Part shown: piece after piece, positions 15,992 through 27,500 of the stretch
Layout: each line of letters begins with the position of its first letter
How positions within the stretch are numbered: the first letter of the stretch is position 1
DNA from: Rhodobiaceae bacterium
GTDB lineage: Bacteria > Pseudomonadota > Alphaproteobacteria > Rhizobiales > JAKPQE01
DNA: 51,327 bases
Reading direction: 5' to 3'
Assembly (NCBI GenBank): GCA_028278505.1
Contig: JANQEG010000135.1
Location: 1 to 51,327, forward strand
Made by a program: the position numbers and the translations under genes
The notes under the pieces: model-generated
What the model was told of the DNA's origin: nothing
Databases searched by the model: none
The model's input: the letters and a program-made list of their open reading frames with translations, nothing else

Positions 15992-16942
15992 TCAGTTCGT
16001 GTTTTGCACGATGAGTCGCTGCCCCTCGAAAACCGCCGGCCGGCAGCGGACGCCCTCGTCGTGGAAGCGGGCGCAGAACACCGCCGCGTCCGCGGCATTG
16101 CTGAACGGCCCGGCGACAAGCCGGAGTTCGATTTCCCGATCGACATCCTCGCGCGCCGCGACCATGGGAACGAGGTCGCCGAGCAGATCCGGATGCTTGG
16201 ATTTGAAGCTCTTCCAGCGCTCGGCAAGCGCGTCGAAATTCGCCGCGCCGCCGAGATCGACGCCGAAATCGGTGCGGGTGGTCGTCGAGGGAATGGTCTT
16301 GGCCTCCTCGGCCGCCCGCTCGGCAACGGCCGCCGCCGGCAGGTCTGCGGGAAGCGCATCGCCGTCGCCGGTGTTGGCGGCATCGATCTCCTGCGGATCG
16401 AGCGGCACCAGCCTGACGGCGACGCTGCCGCCCGGAACCGGGACCGGCCGGCTGGCGACGATGTCGTCGGCGGCGTTGTCGGACGGCGCCGTGCGGCTCT
16501 CAGCCGAAACGCTGCCGGTGATCATGTCGTCGATGAGGCTTTCGAGCGCCGAGACGCGGCGGGCGAGGCTGGAATTCGCCGCCGTCAGCGTCGCTTCCCG
16601 CTCCTCCAGCGCCTCGATCTGCTTGCCGAGCTTGTTGATCTGTGTCTGCGTCACGAGCACCGGCACGAGCCCGATATCGCTCTTCGGCTGCGTCGTCGTC
16701 GTCACCCGGTCCCATTCGCCGGGGCGCGTGTCCGGCCGATCGACGGTTCCCGTGATCAATTCGGGTTCCGGGTCGACCAGTTGCCGCACCGGGCCGGAGA
16801 TCACGAGCAGGAAGGCGGCGGCAAACACCGACAGCGTGGCGGCGCTGGCCCAGCCGAAGACGTTGTCGGAAATCGGTTTCCGGTTTCCGGTTCGCCGTTT
16901 CGCCTTGGGCGGATTTACGCGCTCGTGGGCGTGTGTTCGCAT
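15992..16942 (-). CDS. SPOR-domain membrane protein
   Basis: A 316-residue protein. A basic cytoplasmic N-terminus (PPKAKRRTGNRKP) leads to one transmembrane helix at about residues 30-52. Next comes a predicted coiled coil (TQINKLGKQIEALEEREATLTAANSSLARRVSALE), a Pro/Ala-rich linker, and a C-terminal SPOR-like domain ending LVAGPFSNAADAAVFCARFHDEGVRCRP. SPOR domains bind denuded septal peptidoglycan, so a periplasmic role at the cell wall or division site is likely. ATG 16942 is preferred to a TTG 48 bp upstream. It is divergent from glmU, which makes a peptidoglycan precursor. Confidence 0.65.
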   Translation of the reverse strand: MRTHAHERVNPPKAKRRTGNRKPISDNVFGWASAATLSVFAAAFLLVISGPVRQLVDPEPELITGTVDRPDTRPGEWDRVTTTTQPKSDIGLVPVLVTQTQINKLGKQIEALEEREATLTAANSSLARRVSALESLIDDMITGSVSAESRTAPSDNAADDIVASRPVPVPGGSVAVRLVPLDPQEIDAANTGDGDALPADLPAAAVAERAAEEAKTIPSTTTRTDFGVDLGGAANFDALAERWKSFKSKHPDLLGDLVPMVAAREDVDREIELRLVAGPFSNAADAAVFCARFHDEGVRCRPAVFEGQRLIVQNTN

Positions 16943-17147
16943 CGCTGTCCCGCGGGTAGATCGGTGCGAATCTCTTTCGCCGATAGACAAGGAAACGCGG
17001 AAACGCCGCGCCGGGCAAGGGTTTCGAGGTAAAAGGGCCTAGAAATCCTCGAAATTGGCCGCCGCAATAGCATTCATCTCGACGCCGATGCGGGCAATCG
17101 GCTATGGGAAGGCTGATCGATTGGCAAACGCCGCACGAGGAGACGAC

Positions 17148-18518
17148 ATGACAACGCAGAGCTGCCTGGTCATTGTTCTGGCGGCCGGTGAGGGAACGCG
17201 CATGAAATCCGCGGTCCCGAAGGTTCTGCATGAAGTCGGCAACCGGCCGATGGTCGCCCACGTTCTCGAGCTTGCCCGGGAGATCGGCGGCGACCGCCGC
17301 GCCGCCGTGATCGGCCCCGACGCGACCGCGCTCGGCGCGGCCATCGGCGCCGCCGATCCCGAGGTCACCGTCTACCTCCAGAACGACCGCCTCGGCACCG
17401 CGCATGCCGTGCTGGCGGCGCGCGAGGCGCTGTCGGCGCCGGCCGGTCACGTGCTCGTCCTCTATGGCGACACGCCGCTGATGACCGCGGCGACGCTGAC
17501 CCGGCTGCGCGCCGCCCTCGATGACGGCGCCGACATCGCGGTGCTCGGCTTTGAGGCCGAAGATCCAACCGGCTACGGCCGGCTGATCGTCGACGGCGAG
17601 CGGCTGCTGGCCATTCGCGAGCACAAGGATGCGAGCGACGCGGAGCGGGCGATTAAGTTCTGCAATTCCGGTGTGCTCGGCTTTCGCGGCACGCTGCTGC
17701 CCGATCTCCTCGACCGGATCGGCAATGACAACGCCAAAAACGAATACTATCTGACCGACGCCGTCGCGCTTGTCGCCGGCGAGGGCGGCCGCGTCGTTGC
17801 GATCGCCGGCGACGAGGAAGAGTTTCTGGGCGTCAACACGCGCGCCGATCTCGCCCGCGCCGAGGCGGTGTTCCAGGCCCGGCGGCGGGCGGCGGCGATG
17901 GCCGGCGGCGCGACGCTGGCCGCCCCGGATACGGTGTTCTTCTCCCACGACACCGTGCTCGGCCGCGACGTCGTCATCGGCCAGAACGTGGTCTTCGGCC
18001 CCGGCGTGACCGTTGACGACGGCGCCGTGATCAAGCCGTTTTCCCACCTTGAAGGCTGCCGGGTGCGCGCCCGCGCCGCCATCGGGCCCTATGCGCGCCT
18101 GCGCACCGGCGCCGATATCGGCGACGGCGCCCGCATCGGCAATTTCGTCGAGCTCAAGAATGCCAGCGTCGAGACCGGCGCCAAGGTCAACCATCTCGCT
18201 TATGTCGGCGACGCCCGGGTCGGCGCGAACGCCAATGTCGGCGCCGGCACCATCACCTGCAACTATGACGGCTTCCTGAAGCACCACACCGATATCGGCG
18301 CCGGCGCCTTCATCGGCTCCAACAGCGCGCTGGTGGCGCCGGTGCGCATCGGTGACAACGCGATCGTTGCCGCCGGCAGTGTCATTGTCACCGACGTGCC
18401 CGGCGAGGCGCTGGCCGTTGCCCGCTGCCGGCAGAACACCATCGACGGTCGTGCCGACGATATCCGCCGGCTCAAGCAGGCCGAGAAAACGGCGCGGGCG
18501 TCAACGGAAAAGAAATAG
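17148..18518 (+). CDS. glmU: Bifunctional UDP-N-acetylglucosamine pyrophosphorylase / glucosamine-1-phosphate N-acetyltransferase
   Basis: A 456-residue cytoplasmic enzyme that acetylates glucosamine-1-phosphate and then couples it to UTP, giving UDP-GlcNAc for peptidoglycan and lipopolysaccharide. The pyrophosphorylase motif LAAGEGTRMKS (11-21) is followed by LYGDTPLM and ENFCNSGV-type segments. The C-terminal third is a left-handed beta helix of hexapeptide repeats (IGPYARLRTGADIGDGARIGNFVELKN), then AYVGDARVGANANVGAGTITCNYDG, the acetyl-CoA site. The length is standard. ATG 17148 has GAGGAG upstream at good spacing. glmS follows 138 bp downstream. Confidence 0.97.
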   Translation: MTTQSCLVIVLAAGEGTRMKSAVPKVLHEVGNRPMVAHVLELAREIGGDRRAAVIGPDATALGAAIGAADPEVTVYLQNDRLGTAHAVLAAREALSAPAGHVLVLYGDTPLMTAATLTRLRAALDDGADIAVLGFEAEDPTGYGRLIVDGERLLAIREHKDASDAERAIKFCNSGVLGFRGTLLPDLLDRIGNDNAKNEYYLTDAVALVAGEGGRVVAIAGDEEEFLGVNTRADLARAEAVFQARRRAAAMAGGATLAAPDTVFFSHDTVLGRDVVIGQNVVFGPGVTVDDGAVIKPFSHLEGCRVRARAAIGPYARLRTGADIGDGARIGNFVELKNASVETGAKVNHLAYVGDARVGANANVGAGTITCNYDGFLKHHTDIGAGAFIGSNSALVAPVRIGDNAIVAAGSVIVTDVPGEALAVARCRQNTIDGRADDIRRLKQAEKTARASTEKK

Positions 18519-18656
18519 CGCGTCCGATAGTATCGCGGCATTTCCCGCTGCCTGGGCCCTGTCACGAAGCGTCAGAGTATTTGATTTCGGATCGGTCCGC
18601 CGATCGGCTAATCCGTTTTCAAGCAACTGCGGGCCAATACGGAGATCGTTCGAACC

Positions 18657-20483
<1,827 letters not shown>

Positions 20484-20637
20484 GGCGGCAACACATTACT
20501 GCCGCGAAACTGCCGCAAGTTCGTGCTTTCGGTTTGCCGCGAAGCTGACTATCTATGCCCGGTGAATCCGGAATTCGCGATGGTGCATCATAGCCGACGT
20601 TGGTCACACCGGCACGGCCTGCCGCTGAAGAGAAGCG

Positions 20638-21396
20638 ATGGACATTCATAGAAAAAATAAGCCTCCGGCGGAAGGTCAGGCCCCCAACCCCCGGCTCGGT
20701 ATGGGGGCCCGGCTTCGCAACTACTTCCTGACCGGTCTCATCATCGCCGGTCCGGTCGGCATCACCATCTATCTGACCTGGACGCTGATCGAGTGGATCG
20801 ACGGCTGGGTCAAGCCGCTGATCCCCGCCACCTACAATCCCGACACCTATCTGCCGTTTGCGGTTCCCGGCATCGGCCTCATCTTCGCCGGCTTCTGCCT
20901 GGTGATGCTCGGCTTCCTGACCGCGAACATCATCGGCCGGACGCTCGTGGCCTTGAGCGAACAGATGCTCGGCCGCATGCCGCTGGTGCGCAATATCTAT
21001 GCCGGCCTGAAGCAGATATTCGAGACGATTCTGTCGCAGAAAAGCCAGAGCTTTCAGAATGTCGGGCTGATCGAATATCCGCGCCGCGGCCTCTGGGCGG
21101 TCGTCTTCATCGCCACCGAGGCCCGCGGCGAGGTCGATGCGCGCATCCCGCGCGAGGAACGGCTGATGAGCGTATTTCTGCCGACGACGCCGAACCCGAC
21201 CTCCGGCTTCCTGCTGTTCGTGCCCGAAAGCGATGTCACCATCCTCGACATGAGCGTCGAGGACGCCGCCAAGCTGGTGATCTCGGCCGGGCTGGTGACG
21301 CCGGAATATCAGCAAAAGACGGCCGAACTCGCCGCGGCCGCGGGCGCGGACAAACCCAAGGAACGCCAGCCGGACCCCGAAAACGCAGCCGGGTGA
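20638..21396 (+). CDS. DUF502 family membrane protein
   Basis: A 252-residue conserved membrane protein. Two membrane segments are visible (FLTGLIIAGPVGITIYLTWTLI and GIGLIFAGFCLVMLGFLTANIIG). They are followed by the family core LGRMPLVRNIYAGLKQIFETIL, then VGLIEYPRRGLWAVVFIATEA and the FLPTTPNPTSGFLLFVP loop. The C-terminal tail is charged and low-complexity. Members are widespread in proteobacteria and plants, but the biochemical function is unknown to me. It is separated from glmS by 154 bp and lies next to a dispersed repeat. AGAGAAG before ATG 20638 is a usable ribosome site. Confidence 0.88.
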   Translation: MDIHRKNKPPAEGQAPNPRLGMGARLRNYFLTGLIIAGPVGITIYLTWTLIEWIDGWVKPLIPATYNPDTYLPFAVPGIGLIFAGFCLVMLGFLTANIIGRTLVALSEQMLGRMPLVRNIYAGLKQIFETILSQKSQSFQNVGLIEYPRRGLWAVVFIATEARGEVDARIPREERLMSVFLPTTPNPTSGFLLFVPESDVTILDMSVEDAAKLVISAGLVTPEYQQKTAELAAAAGADKPKERQPDPENAAG

Positions 21397-21476
21397 GGGG
21401 TTTTTTGCGCGTTGCTCGATGATGCTGACGCGTTCCCTGTTGTCCGGTCAGAACGATTTCTGCGGTCAATCTCACC

Positions 21477-21615
21477 CCTTTCCGTCGTCATTGCCCGCTT
21501 CATGCGGGCAATCTAATGGCGGTCCGGCGCTCAGAAGCGGCTGAATTCTTTCATCAATGTGTTGGCAAGTCGACGGGCCCATGGACCACCCGGATAAACC
21601 GGGTGGTGACAACTG
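21477..21615 (+). repeat. Paired-hairpin repeat (family R1), copy B
   Basis: Hairpins are ATTGCCCGC/GCGGGCAAT (21490-21512, loop TTCAT) and ACCACCCGG/CCGGGTGGT (21585-21607, loop ATAAA). The sequence between them closely matches that of copy A in reverse. It lies between the DUF502 gene and the 3-prime end of recG. A further dyad, GCCGGGT (21629-21635) with ACCCGGC (21654-21660), follows and may help end recG transcription. Confidence 0.85.
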
Positions 21616-21687
21616 AAGGGTCGATCGCGCCGGGTCGGGAGCCGAAACCCCTTACCCGGCATCAACCACGGGCACAATCAGACATCT

Positions 21688-23799
21688 TCACCCCGCCCGG
21701 ATCAGCCGCACCGCGTCGTCGCGGCCGAACAGATAGAGCAGGATACGCAGCGCCTCGCCCTCGGCGCCGGTCAGCGTCGGATTGCGCGCAATCGTCAGCC
21801 GCGCGGCATCGCGGGCGATCTCCAGATAGGCACCGTGATGCTCAAACCGCGCCAGCCGGAAACCGGGCAGGCCGCTCTGGCGGGTGCCGAGCACATCGCC
21901 TTCGCCGCGCAGCCGCAGATCTTCCTCGGCAATGCGGAAGCCGTCCTCGGTCTCGCGCAAAATGTTGAGCCGCGCCCTTGCGGTCTCGCCGAGCGGCGGC
22001 CGGTAGAGCAGGAGACAGCTCGACGGCCGGTCGCCGCGGCCGACCCGGCCGCGCAATTGGTGGAGTTGCGATAGCCCGTAGCGTTCGGCGTGCTCGATCA
22101 CCATGATCGTCGCCTCGGCGACATCGACGCCGACCTCGACCACCGTGGTGGCGACGAGGATGCGCGTCTCGCCGCTCTGGAAGCGCTGCATGGCTGCCGC
22201 CTTCTCCGTGCTCTTCATGCGCCCGTGGACGAGGCCGACGCGGTCCCCGAAGACCTCGCGCAGCGCCGCGTAACGCTCTTCGGCCGCGGCCAGGTCGACG
22301 GCCTCGGACTCCTCCACCAGCGGGCACACCCAGTAGACGCGCGTATCGGCGGCTGCGATCTGCGCGCCGATGCGCTCGATCACTTCGCCGATGCGATCAA
22401 GCGGCACCGCCCGGGTTGCGATCGGGCGCCGTCCCGCCGGTTTTTCGGTCAGGCGCGACACGTCCATGTCGCCGAAATGGGAAAGCACCAGGGTGCGCGG
22501 GATCGGCGTCGCCGTCATCACAAGCACGTCGACCGCGCTGCCCTTGGCCGCCAGTGCCAGCCGCTGGTGGACGCCGAAGCGGTGCTGCTCGTCGACGACG
22601 GCGAGCGCCAGGTCCTTGAACGCGATCTCGGCCTGGAAAAGCGCATGGGTGCCGATCAGGACGTCGATATCGCCGGCGCCGAGCGCGCCGAGGATGTCGT
22701 CGCGGGCGCGGCCCTTTTCGCGGCCCGTCAGCGCCGCGATCCGCAAGCCCGCGGCCTCGGCAATCGGCGCAATCGTCCGGTGATGCTGGCGCACCAGGAG
22801 TTCGGTCGGCGCCATGATCGCCGCCTGGCCACCGGCCTCGACCGCATGCGCCATGGCGACAAGCGCGACGATGGTCTTGCCGGCGCCGACATCGCCCTGG
22901 AGCAGCCGCAGCATGCGTTCGGGCTTGGCCAGATCGGCCTCGATTTCGGCGATCGCGTGCTCCTGCGATCCCGTCAGGCTGAAGGGCAGGGCGCCGAGAA
23001 TGCGCGATTTGATCGCGCCGGTGCTTTCCCGCGCACGGCCCGTGGCTTTTTTCAGCCGGTTGCGCATCAAGGCGAGCGCAAGCTGGCTCGCCAGGAACTC
23101 GTCATGGGTCAGCCGCGCGAAATGCGGGCCGGCGGGATCGACATCTTCAGGCGCCTGCGGTTCGTGGGTGCGGCGCAGCGCTTCCGAAAAAGACGGGAAT
23201 CCCTCCCGCGCCAACAGCGCAGTGTCGGTCCATTCCGGCAGGTCCGGTAGATCGTCGAGCGCTTTCAAGATCGCCCGCCGCAGCACCTTGCCCGAGAGCC
23301 CGGCGGTCAGCGGGTAGACCGGCTCGATCAGCGGCAGGTCGGCAAACCCCGCCTCGTCGACGATGTGGTCGGGATGGACCATTTGCGGCGCGCCGTTGAA
23401 CCATTCGACGCGGCCGGAGACGTAGCGTGTTTCGCCGACTGGCATCGTCTGTTCCAGCCAGCTTTTGTTGCCGTGAAAGAAGACGAGGCCGATTTCGCCC
23501 GTCTCGTCATGCGCAAACACTTTATAGGGCGCACGGACATTGCTTGCGGGAACCGGCTTGTGCCGGTCAATCCGCACCTTCAGCGTCACGATCGCCCCTT
23601 CCGGTGCGGCGGCGATGCCCGGCTGCCGGCGCCGATCAATCAGCCCGGTCGGCAGGTGGAAGAGGAGGTCGATGACCCGCGCCGATGTGGCCGCGTCGCC
23701 GCCGACAAGCAGGCGCGACAGCGCATTGGCGAGCTTCGGCCCGATACCGGGCAGGCTCGTCACCGGGCGAAACAGCGGATTGAGGATTTCCGGCCGCAT
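21688..23799 (-). CDS. recG: ATP-dependent DNA helicase RecG
   Basis: A 703-residue superfamily 2 helicase that remodels stalled replication forks and recombination intermediates. The N-terminal wedge/OB region (about 1-250) includes TSLPGIGPKLANALSRL. The helicase core has Walker A GDVGAGKTIVALVA, motif II as DEQH, ATPIPRTL, VYWVCPLVEESE, TRILVATTVVEVGVDVAEATIMVIEHAERYGLSQLHQLRGRVGRG and the C-terminal TRIP-like LRLRGEGDVLGTRQSG. The length is normal. It is flanked on both sides by direct copies of the same repeat (21477 and 23971). Confidence 0.97.
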   Translation of the reverse strand: MRPEILNPLFRPVTSLPGIGPKLANALSRLLVGGDAATSARVIDLLFHLPTGLIDRRRQPGIAAAPEGAIVTLKVRIDRHKPVPASNVRAPYKVFAHDETGEIGLVFFHGNKSWLEQTMPVGETRYVSGRVEWFNGAPQMVHPDHIVDEAGFADLPLIEPVYPLTAGLSGKVLRRAILKALDDLPDLPEWTDTALLAREGFPSFSEALRRTHEPQAPEDVDPAGPHFARLTHDEFLASQLALALMRNRLKKATGRARESTGAIKSRILGALPFSLTGSQEHAIAEIEADLAKPERMLRLLQGDVGAGKTIVALVAMAHAVEAGGQAAIMAPTELLVRQHHRTIAPIAEAAGLRIAALTGREKGRARDDILGALGAGDIDVLIGTHALFQAEIAFKDLALAVVDEQHRFGVHQRLALAAKGSAVDVLVMTATPIPRTLVLSHFGDMDVSRLTEKPAGRRPIATRAVPLDRIGEVIERIGAQIAAADTRVYWVCPLVEESEAVDLAAAEERYAALREVFGDRVGLVHGRMKSTEKAAAMQRFQSGETRILVATTVVEVGVDVAEATIMVIEHAERYGLSQLHQLRGRVGRGDRPSSCLLLYRPPLGETARARLNILRETEDGFRIAEEDLRLRGEGDVLGTRQSGLPGFRLARFEHHGAYLEIARDAARLTIARNPTLTGAEGEALRILLYLFGRDDAVRLIRAG

Positions 23800-23970
23800 T
23801 GAGAGGTTTCGAAGCTAGATGGTCGATTCGCTTTCAGCGTGGCGGCAATGGGTGTGGATGGCAAGCGCGGGCACGGGCTTTACGGTCATGCTCGCAAGCA
23901 TCCAAATTGGCACTGTTCCCGCTGACGGGTATCGCTGGCCGGTTTAATCGTATTTCGCGGTTCATCCGAC

Positions 23971-24110
23971 CTTTCCGTCGTCATTGCCCGCTTTATGCGG
24001 GCAATCCAATGCCCCTTTCAGTGCGTAGGAGCGCCTAAGTTTCTGGGCAAAGGCATTGCACAAATTGAGAGGCCAATGGACCGCCCGGATAAACCGGGCG
24101 GTGACGTGGG
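23971..24110 (+). repeat. Paired-hairpin repeat (family R1), copy C
   Basis: Hairpins are ATTGCCCGC/GCGGGCAAT (23983-24005, loop TTTAT) and CCGCCCGG/CCGGGCGG (24081-24101, loop ATAAA). Both stems and both loops are kept, but the roughly 75 bases between them differ from copies A and B. The second stem has compensating changes (A-T pairs to G-C). It has the same orientation as copy B, placing direct repeats on either side of recG. Confidence 0.85.
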
Positions 24111-24277
24111 AAAGGGATGGGCGGTGACGATAGAGAGGGTGGTGACACTGGGCCATAAGGCGGAACTTGGGTTCGGCCCCTGCATCACACCGGAACAGGC
24201 TGACAGAAGCGAGCCACGGGGTTATATGAAACGCCGAGGCCAGAGGCACCGAGCGGCTGCGCAAATACCGAGGATCG

Positions 24278-24583
24278 ATGACAACGGGAACCACGCGATC
24301 GAGCGCTGGATTGTCGCCGCGGCGCCGGCGGCTGCTCTATCGTGCCTGGCATCGCGGCATCAAGGAAATGGACCTGCTTTACGGCCGCTTCATCGACGCC
24401 CATGTGGAGAGCCTGAGCGACGACGAAATGGACGCGCTGGAACGGCTGTTCGAGGAGCCCGACCAAGTCGTGCTGTCCTGGATCACCGGGGCCGCTGCCG
24501 TTTCGACCGAACACGACACGCCGCTGTTCCAAAAGCTCAAAACGTATTCGCAGACGCCGCCGAAGGATGAATCGGCGGGGTGA
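24278..24583 (+). CDS. sdhE: Succinate dehydrogenase FAD assembly factor
   Basis: A 101-residue SdhE/SDHAF2 protein that promotes covalent attachment of FAD to the succinate dehydrogenase flavoprotein. The conserved RGxxEMD motif reads HRGIKEMDLLYGRF at residues 25-38. The helical bundle continues with LSDDEMDALERLFEEPDQVVLSWITG, a near-invariant block of the family. ATG 24278 has GAGG just upstream. The next gene, mfd, starts within a few bases of its stop, so they are co-transcribed; recG is divergent. recG-sdhE-mfd is a usual alphaproteobacterial neighbourhood. Confidence 0.93.
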   Translation: MTTGTTRSSAGLSPRRRRLLYRAWHRGIKEMDLLYGRFIDAHVESLSDDEMDALERLFEEPDQVVLSWITGAAAVSTEHDTPLFQKLKTYSQTPPKDESAG

Positions 24584-24590
24584 TGCACGC

Positions 24591-27500
24591 GTGAAATCCG
24601 AGACGGGGCGACAGGTGCTGAACACACTCGACACGGTTTTTGCGCCGGGTTCCGCGACGACGCTCGCGTCTGTGCCGGACGGCCTTGAGGGCTATGTCGC
24701 CGCCGCGCTCTCGCGCCGGGTGGCGGAGGCGCGCGAGCGGCCGCTCCTCTTCATTGCCCGCGAAGGCCAGCGGTTGGCCGCGCTCGCCCGCGAGATCACC
24801 TTCTTTGCGCCAGACGTCGAGGTGATCGCCGTGCCCGGCTGGGACTGCCTGCCGTTCGACCGGGTGTCGCCGACCCCGGCGGTGCTGTCGCGGCGGCTGG
24901 CGGCGCTCGCGCGGCTTGCCGACAACGACCGGGACGGCCGTCCGACCATTGTGCTGGCGAGCGTCAATGCGGCGCTGCAGAAGCTGCCGGCGCGCGACTT
25001 CATCGCCGGCCGCACCCGCTCGCTCAGCCCCGGCAATGCGGTGCCTATGCAAAGCCTCGTCGGCTGGCTGGAGGAAAACGGCTTCCTGCGCACCCCGACC
25101 GTGCGCGACGCCGGCGAATACGCCGTTCGCGGCGGCATCGTCGATCTCTACGCGCCGGGTGCGGCCGAGCCGTGCCGGTTCGATTTTTTTGGCGACACGC
25201 TGGAATCGATCCGCAGCTTCGATGCCGACACCCAGCGCACGACGCGCCAGCTTGCCCGCGTCGATCTGGTGCCGATGAGCGAGGTGGTCCTCGATGCCGA
25301 CGCGGTGCGCACTTTCCGCGGCGCCTACACCGCCGCCTTCGGCGCCGCTACGCCCGACGATGCGCTCTACCGTTCGATCAGCGAAGGCGTCCGCCATGCC
25401 GGCATGGAGCACTGGCTGGGATTCTTCCACGAAAAGCTTGAAACGCTGTTCGACTTTCTGCCCGGCGCGCCGGTGCTGATCGATCCGCTGGTCGAGCAGG
25501 CTATGGTCGAGCGTCTCGACCAGGTCGCCGACCATTACGGCGCAAGGCTGCAGGCGATGGAGGCCGGCGTCGGCTCGCCCTACAAGCCGGCGCCGCCGGA
25601 AACGCTCTATCTCGACCGCGCCGCCTGGACCGCTTGCATTGACGGCCGCGACACCGCGCGGCTGTCGCCCTTTGCAGAAGCCGCCGGCACCGGCACGATC
25701 GATTTCGGCGCCCGCCAGGGGCGCAGTTTTGCTGCCGAACGCGCCACCGGCGACGTCAACGTCTTCGACGCCGTAATCGCCCACATCGCCGAGATCGGAA
25801 AGGCCGGCCGCCGGGTCGTCTTAGCTGCCTGGAGCGAGGGCACAAGAGACCGCCTCGCCCAGGTGCTCGCCGACCACGGCCTTCAGAATGCCGTGCCGGT
25901 TGCCGACTGGCCGGCCGCCGAAAGCCTCGACACCGGCGCCACCGGCCTCGCCGTCCTCGGCCTTGAGACCGGTATCGAGACCGCCGACTTCGTCATCATC
26001 GCCGAACAGGACGTGCTCGGCGACCGGCTGATCCGGCCGCAGCGCCGCCGCAAGGCCGACGCCGACATCATCACCGAGGCGACCAGCCTGATGGAGGGCG
26101 ATCTGGTCGTCCACGTCGATCATGGCATCGGCCGCTTCACCGGCTTGAAGACGGTAACGGCTGCCGGCGCCCCGCATGACTGCCTCGAACTGGTCTATGC
26201 CGGCGGCGACAAGCTCTATCTGCCGGTCGAGAACATCGAGCTGTTGTCGCGCTATGGCGCGGAGGAAAGCGAAGTCGCGCTCGACAAGCTCGGCGGCGTC
26301 GCCTGGCAGGCGCGAAAAGCCCGTATGAAGAACCGCATCCGCGACATGGCCGAAAAGCTGATTGAGGTTGCGGCCGCCCGCGCCATGCGATCGGCGCCGG
26401 TGCTGACCCCGCCGGAGGGCATTTACGACGAGTTTTCGGCGCGCTTTCCCTTCGAGGAGACCGACGACCAGCTCCGCGCCATCGACGCCGTCACCGACGA
26501 TCTCGCCACCGGCCGGCCGATGGACCGGCTGATCTGCGGTGATGTCGGCTTCGGCAAGACCGAGGTCGCCCTGCGCGCCGCCTTCCTGGCGGTGATGAAC
26601 GGCCGCCAGGTCGCAATCGTCGTGCCGACGACGCTGCTCGCCCGCCAGCATTACAAGACCTTTTCCGACCGCTTCCGCGGCCTGCCGGTCAATGTCGCCC
26701 AGGCCTCGCGCATGGTCGCGCCGGGCGAGCTTTCCCGCGTCAAGGCGGGGCTTGCCGACGGCACCATCGACATCGTCATCGGCACCCACGCGCTGCTCGG
26801 CAAGTCGATCGCTTTCCGTGATCTCGGCCTGCTCGTCGTCGACGAGGAGCAGCATTTCGGCGTCGCCCACAAGGAGCGGCTGAAGGCGCTGAAGGCCGAC
26901 GTCCACGTGCTGACGCTCTCTGCGACGCCGATCCCGCGCACGCTGCAACTGGCGCTTACCGGCGTGCGCGAACTGTCGCTGATTGCTACACCGCCGATCG
27001 ACCGGCTGGCGGTGCGCACCTTCGTCTCGCCGTTCGATCCGCTTGTGGTGCGCGAGGCGCTGTTGCGCGAGCGCTATCGCGGCGGCCAGTCCTTCTATGT
27101 CTGCCCGCGCATCGCCGACATTGCCGAGCAGAAGGCGTTTCTCGACGAGATGGTGCCGGAGGTGAAGGTCGCGGTCGCCCATGGGCGGATGGCATCGGGC
27201 GCGCTGGAGGACGTCATGACCGCCTTTTACGACGGCGCCTATGACGTGCTGCTGTCGACCTCGATCGTCGAATCCGGGCTCGATATCCCGACCGCGAACA
27301 CGCTCGTTGTCCACCGCGCCGACATGTTCGGTCTGGCCCAGCTCTACCAGTTGCGCGGCCGGGTCGGCCGCTCCAAGGCGCGCGCCTATGCCTTGTTTAC
27401 GGTGCCGCCGACAAAGCGGCTGACGGCGACGGCGGAGCGGCGGCTGAAGGTGCTGCAGTCGCTCGACACGCTGGGCGCCGGCTTTCACCTGGCGAGCCAC

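Noticed and set aside
16004-17032. Plus-strand frame as long as the SPOR-protein gene
   Set aside because: The minus-strand product has a membrane helix, coiled coil and SPOR domain in sensible order; the plus frame has none.
16500-18287. 595-codon open frame antisense to glmU, with repetitive Ala/Gly/Asp
   Set aside because: The apparent repeats are the reverse reading of the GlmU hexapeptide repeats.
18519-18656. glmS ribozyme or riboswitch upstream of glmS
   Set aside because: No catalytic-core pattern is visible, and glmS ribozymes are essentially a Gram-positive feature.
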